Origin: Paraliobacillus quinghaiensis
Lineage (GTDB): Bacteria > Bacillota > Bacilli > Bacillales > Amphibacillaceae
Reading direction: 5' to 3'
Assembly: GCF_003426025.1 (NCBI RefSeq)
Contig: NZ_QJSH01000032.1
Location: 1-32,492 of the forward strand
DNA length: 32,492 nucleotides
Below the pieces are notes generated by a model, which saw only the letters and a program-made list of their open reading frames with translations, searched no databases and was not told the DNA's origin. A program made the translations under genes and the position numbers. Positions 32,347-32,492 of this stretch are shown here, one piece after another (position 1 is the first letter of the stretch; each line of letters starts with the position of its first letter).

Positions 32347-32492
32347 GTGAAAACATTCACTAATATAACGAACTTTTGAACTACTCGGCACTGAAGTACC
32401 GAGATTCCTAAGTACAGAAACCTACCGGTTTCTAATTGATTAGGCGATCCCCTCAGGTCCTGAGGTTAAGAAGTCTTACGGCTTCATTTTTA
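32347..32492 (+). ncRNA. Candidate omega RNA/right end of an IS200/IS605 element without tnpB
   Basis: Five hairpins follow one another: GTGAA/TTCAC (32347-32360), CTCGG/CCGAG (32384-32403), GAAACC/GGTTTC (32417-32432), CCTCAG/CTGAGG (32451-32465) and GAAGTC/GGCTTC (32470-32485, with one G-U), then ATTTTTA at the window end. Compact serial hairpins with an A/T-rich tail fit the guide-RNA scaffold and right end that follow tnpB in IS200/IS605 elements, and the wording recalls such ends in Bacillaceae from memory. No tnpB frame precedes it, so this would be a solo or decayed element. It runs off the window. Confidence 0.45.

Larger units (their letters stand above)
32010..32492. other. Gene-free right end of the window
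   Basis: No convincing protein gene lies in these 483 bp. They hold the upstream region of the response regulator gene, a two-unit 21-bp repeat (32150-32190), a long hairpin (32191-32238) and a run of hairpins to the window end that resembles the 3' part of an IS200/IS605 element. Confidence 0.6.

Overview
The window looks like chromosomal DNA from a low-GC, spore-forming Bacillaceae member. The evidence is strong Shine-Dalgarno sites of the AGGAGG type, a YjcZ-type spore peptide, a glgBCDA glycogen operon, a Bce-type sensor/transporter module and Fur boxes of the Bacillus 7-1-7 form. The Na+/H+ antiporter operon and the very AT-rich intergenic DNA would suit a salt- or alkali-tolerant genus, but that is inference.

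Layout. 1-615: the 3' end of a group II intron (ending near 127) that interrupts one copy of a palindromic intergenic repeat; a second, complete copy lies at about 305-430. 616-1017: a small secreted DUF3888 protein. 1156-4653 (minus): an iron(III) ABC transporter operon behind a promoter whose spacer is filled by a Fur box. 4865-6052 (minus): a SEC-C zinc-motif protein. 6373-10674: a 1433-residue SF1 helicase with a C-terminal Vsr/MTES_1575-like nuclease domain. 10762-12674: two very small genes, a membrane protein and a small helical protein. 12782-13420 (minus): an orphan proteasome-beta/HslV-like Ntn-hydrolase with the Thr/Asp/Lys triad retained. 13601-14485: a ribokinase.

14593-20103 (minus): an eight-gene Mrp-type antiporter operon whose order (E, F, G, MbhD-like, MbhE+B fusion, C, D, second D) is that of the archaeal Mbh/Mrp module, not Bacillus mrpABCDEFG. 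No hydrogenase subunits are seen. 20447-26259: glgB-glgC-glgD-glgA (glycogen synthesis, no glgP). 26517-27395: an orphan radical SAM/SPASM protein. 27532-32009 (minus): a BceRS-BceAB-type antimicrobial-peptide sensing and resistance module with an operator-like site before the transporter genes. 32010-32492: no gene, but a 21-bp-period repeat, a long hairpin and, at the window edge, five hairpins resembling an IS200/IS605 omega RNA/right end.

The main non-coding signal is a dispersed intergenic repeat with core TTCGATCAAA and an exact 21-bp period. It occurs as three clusters (6222, 10974, 14507). A different core (TTTATCRGCRC) shows the same 21-bp period at 32150. The best leads for undescribed biology are the rearranged Mrp complex, the orphan proteasome-like hydrolase, the helicase-nuclease and the 21-bp-period repeats.
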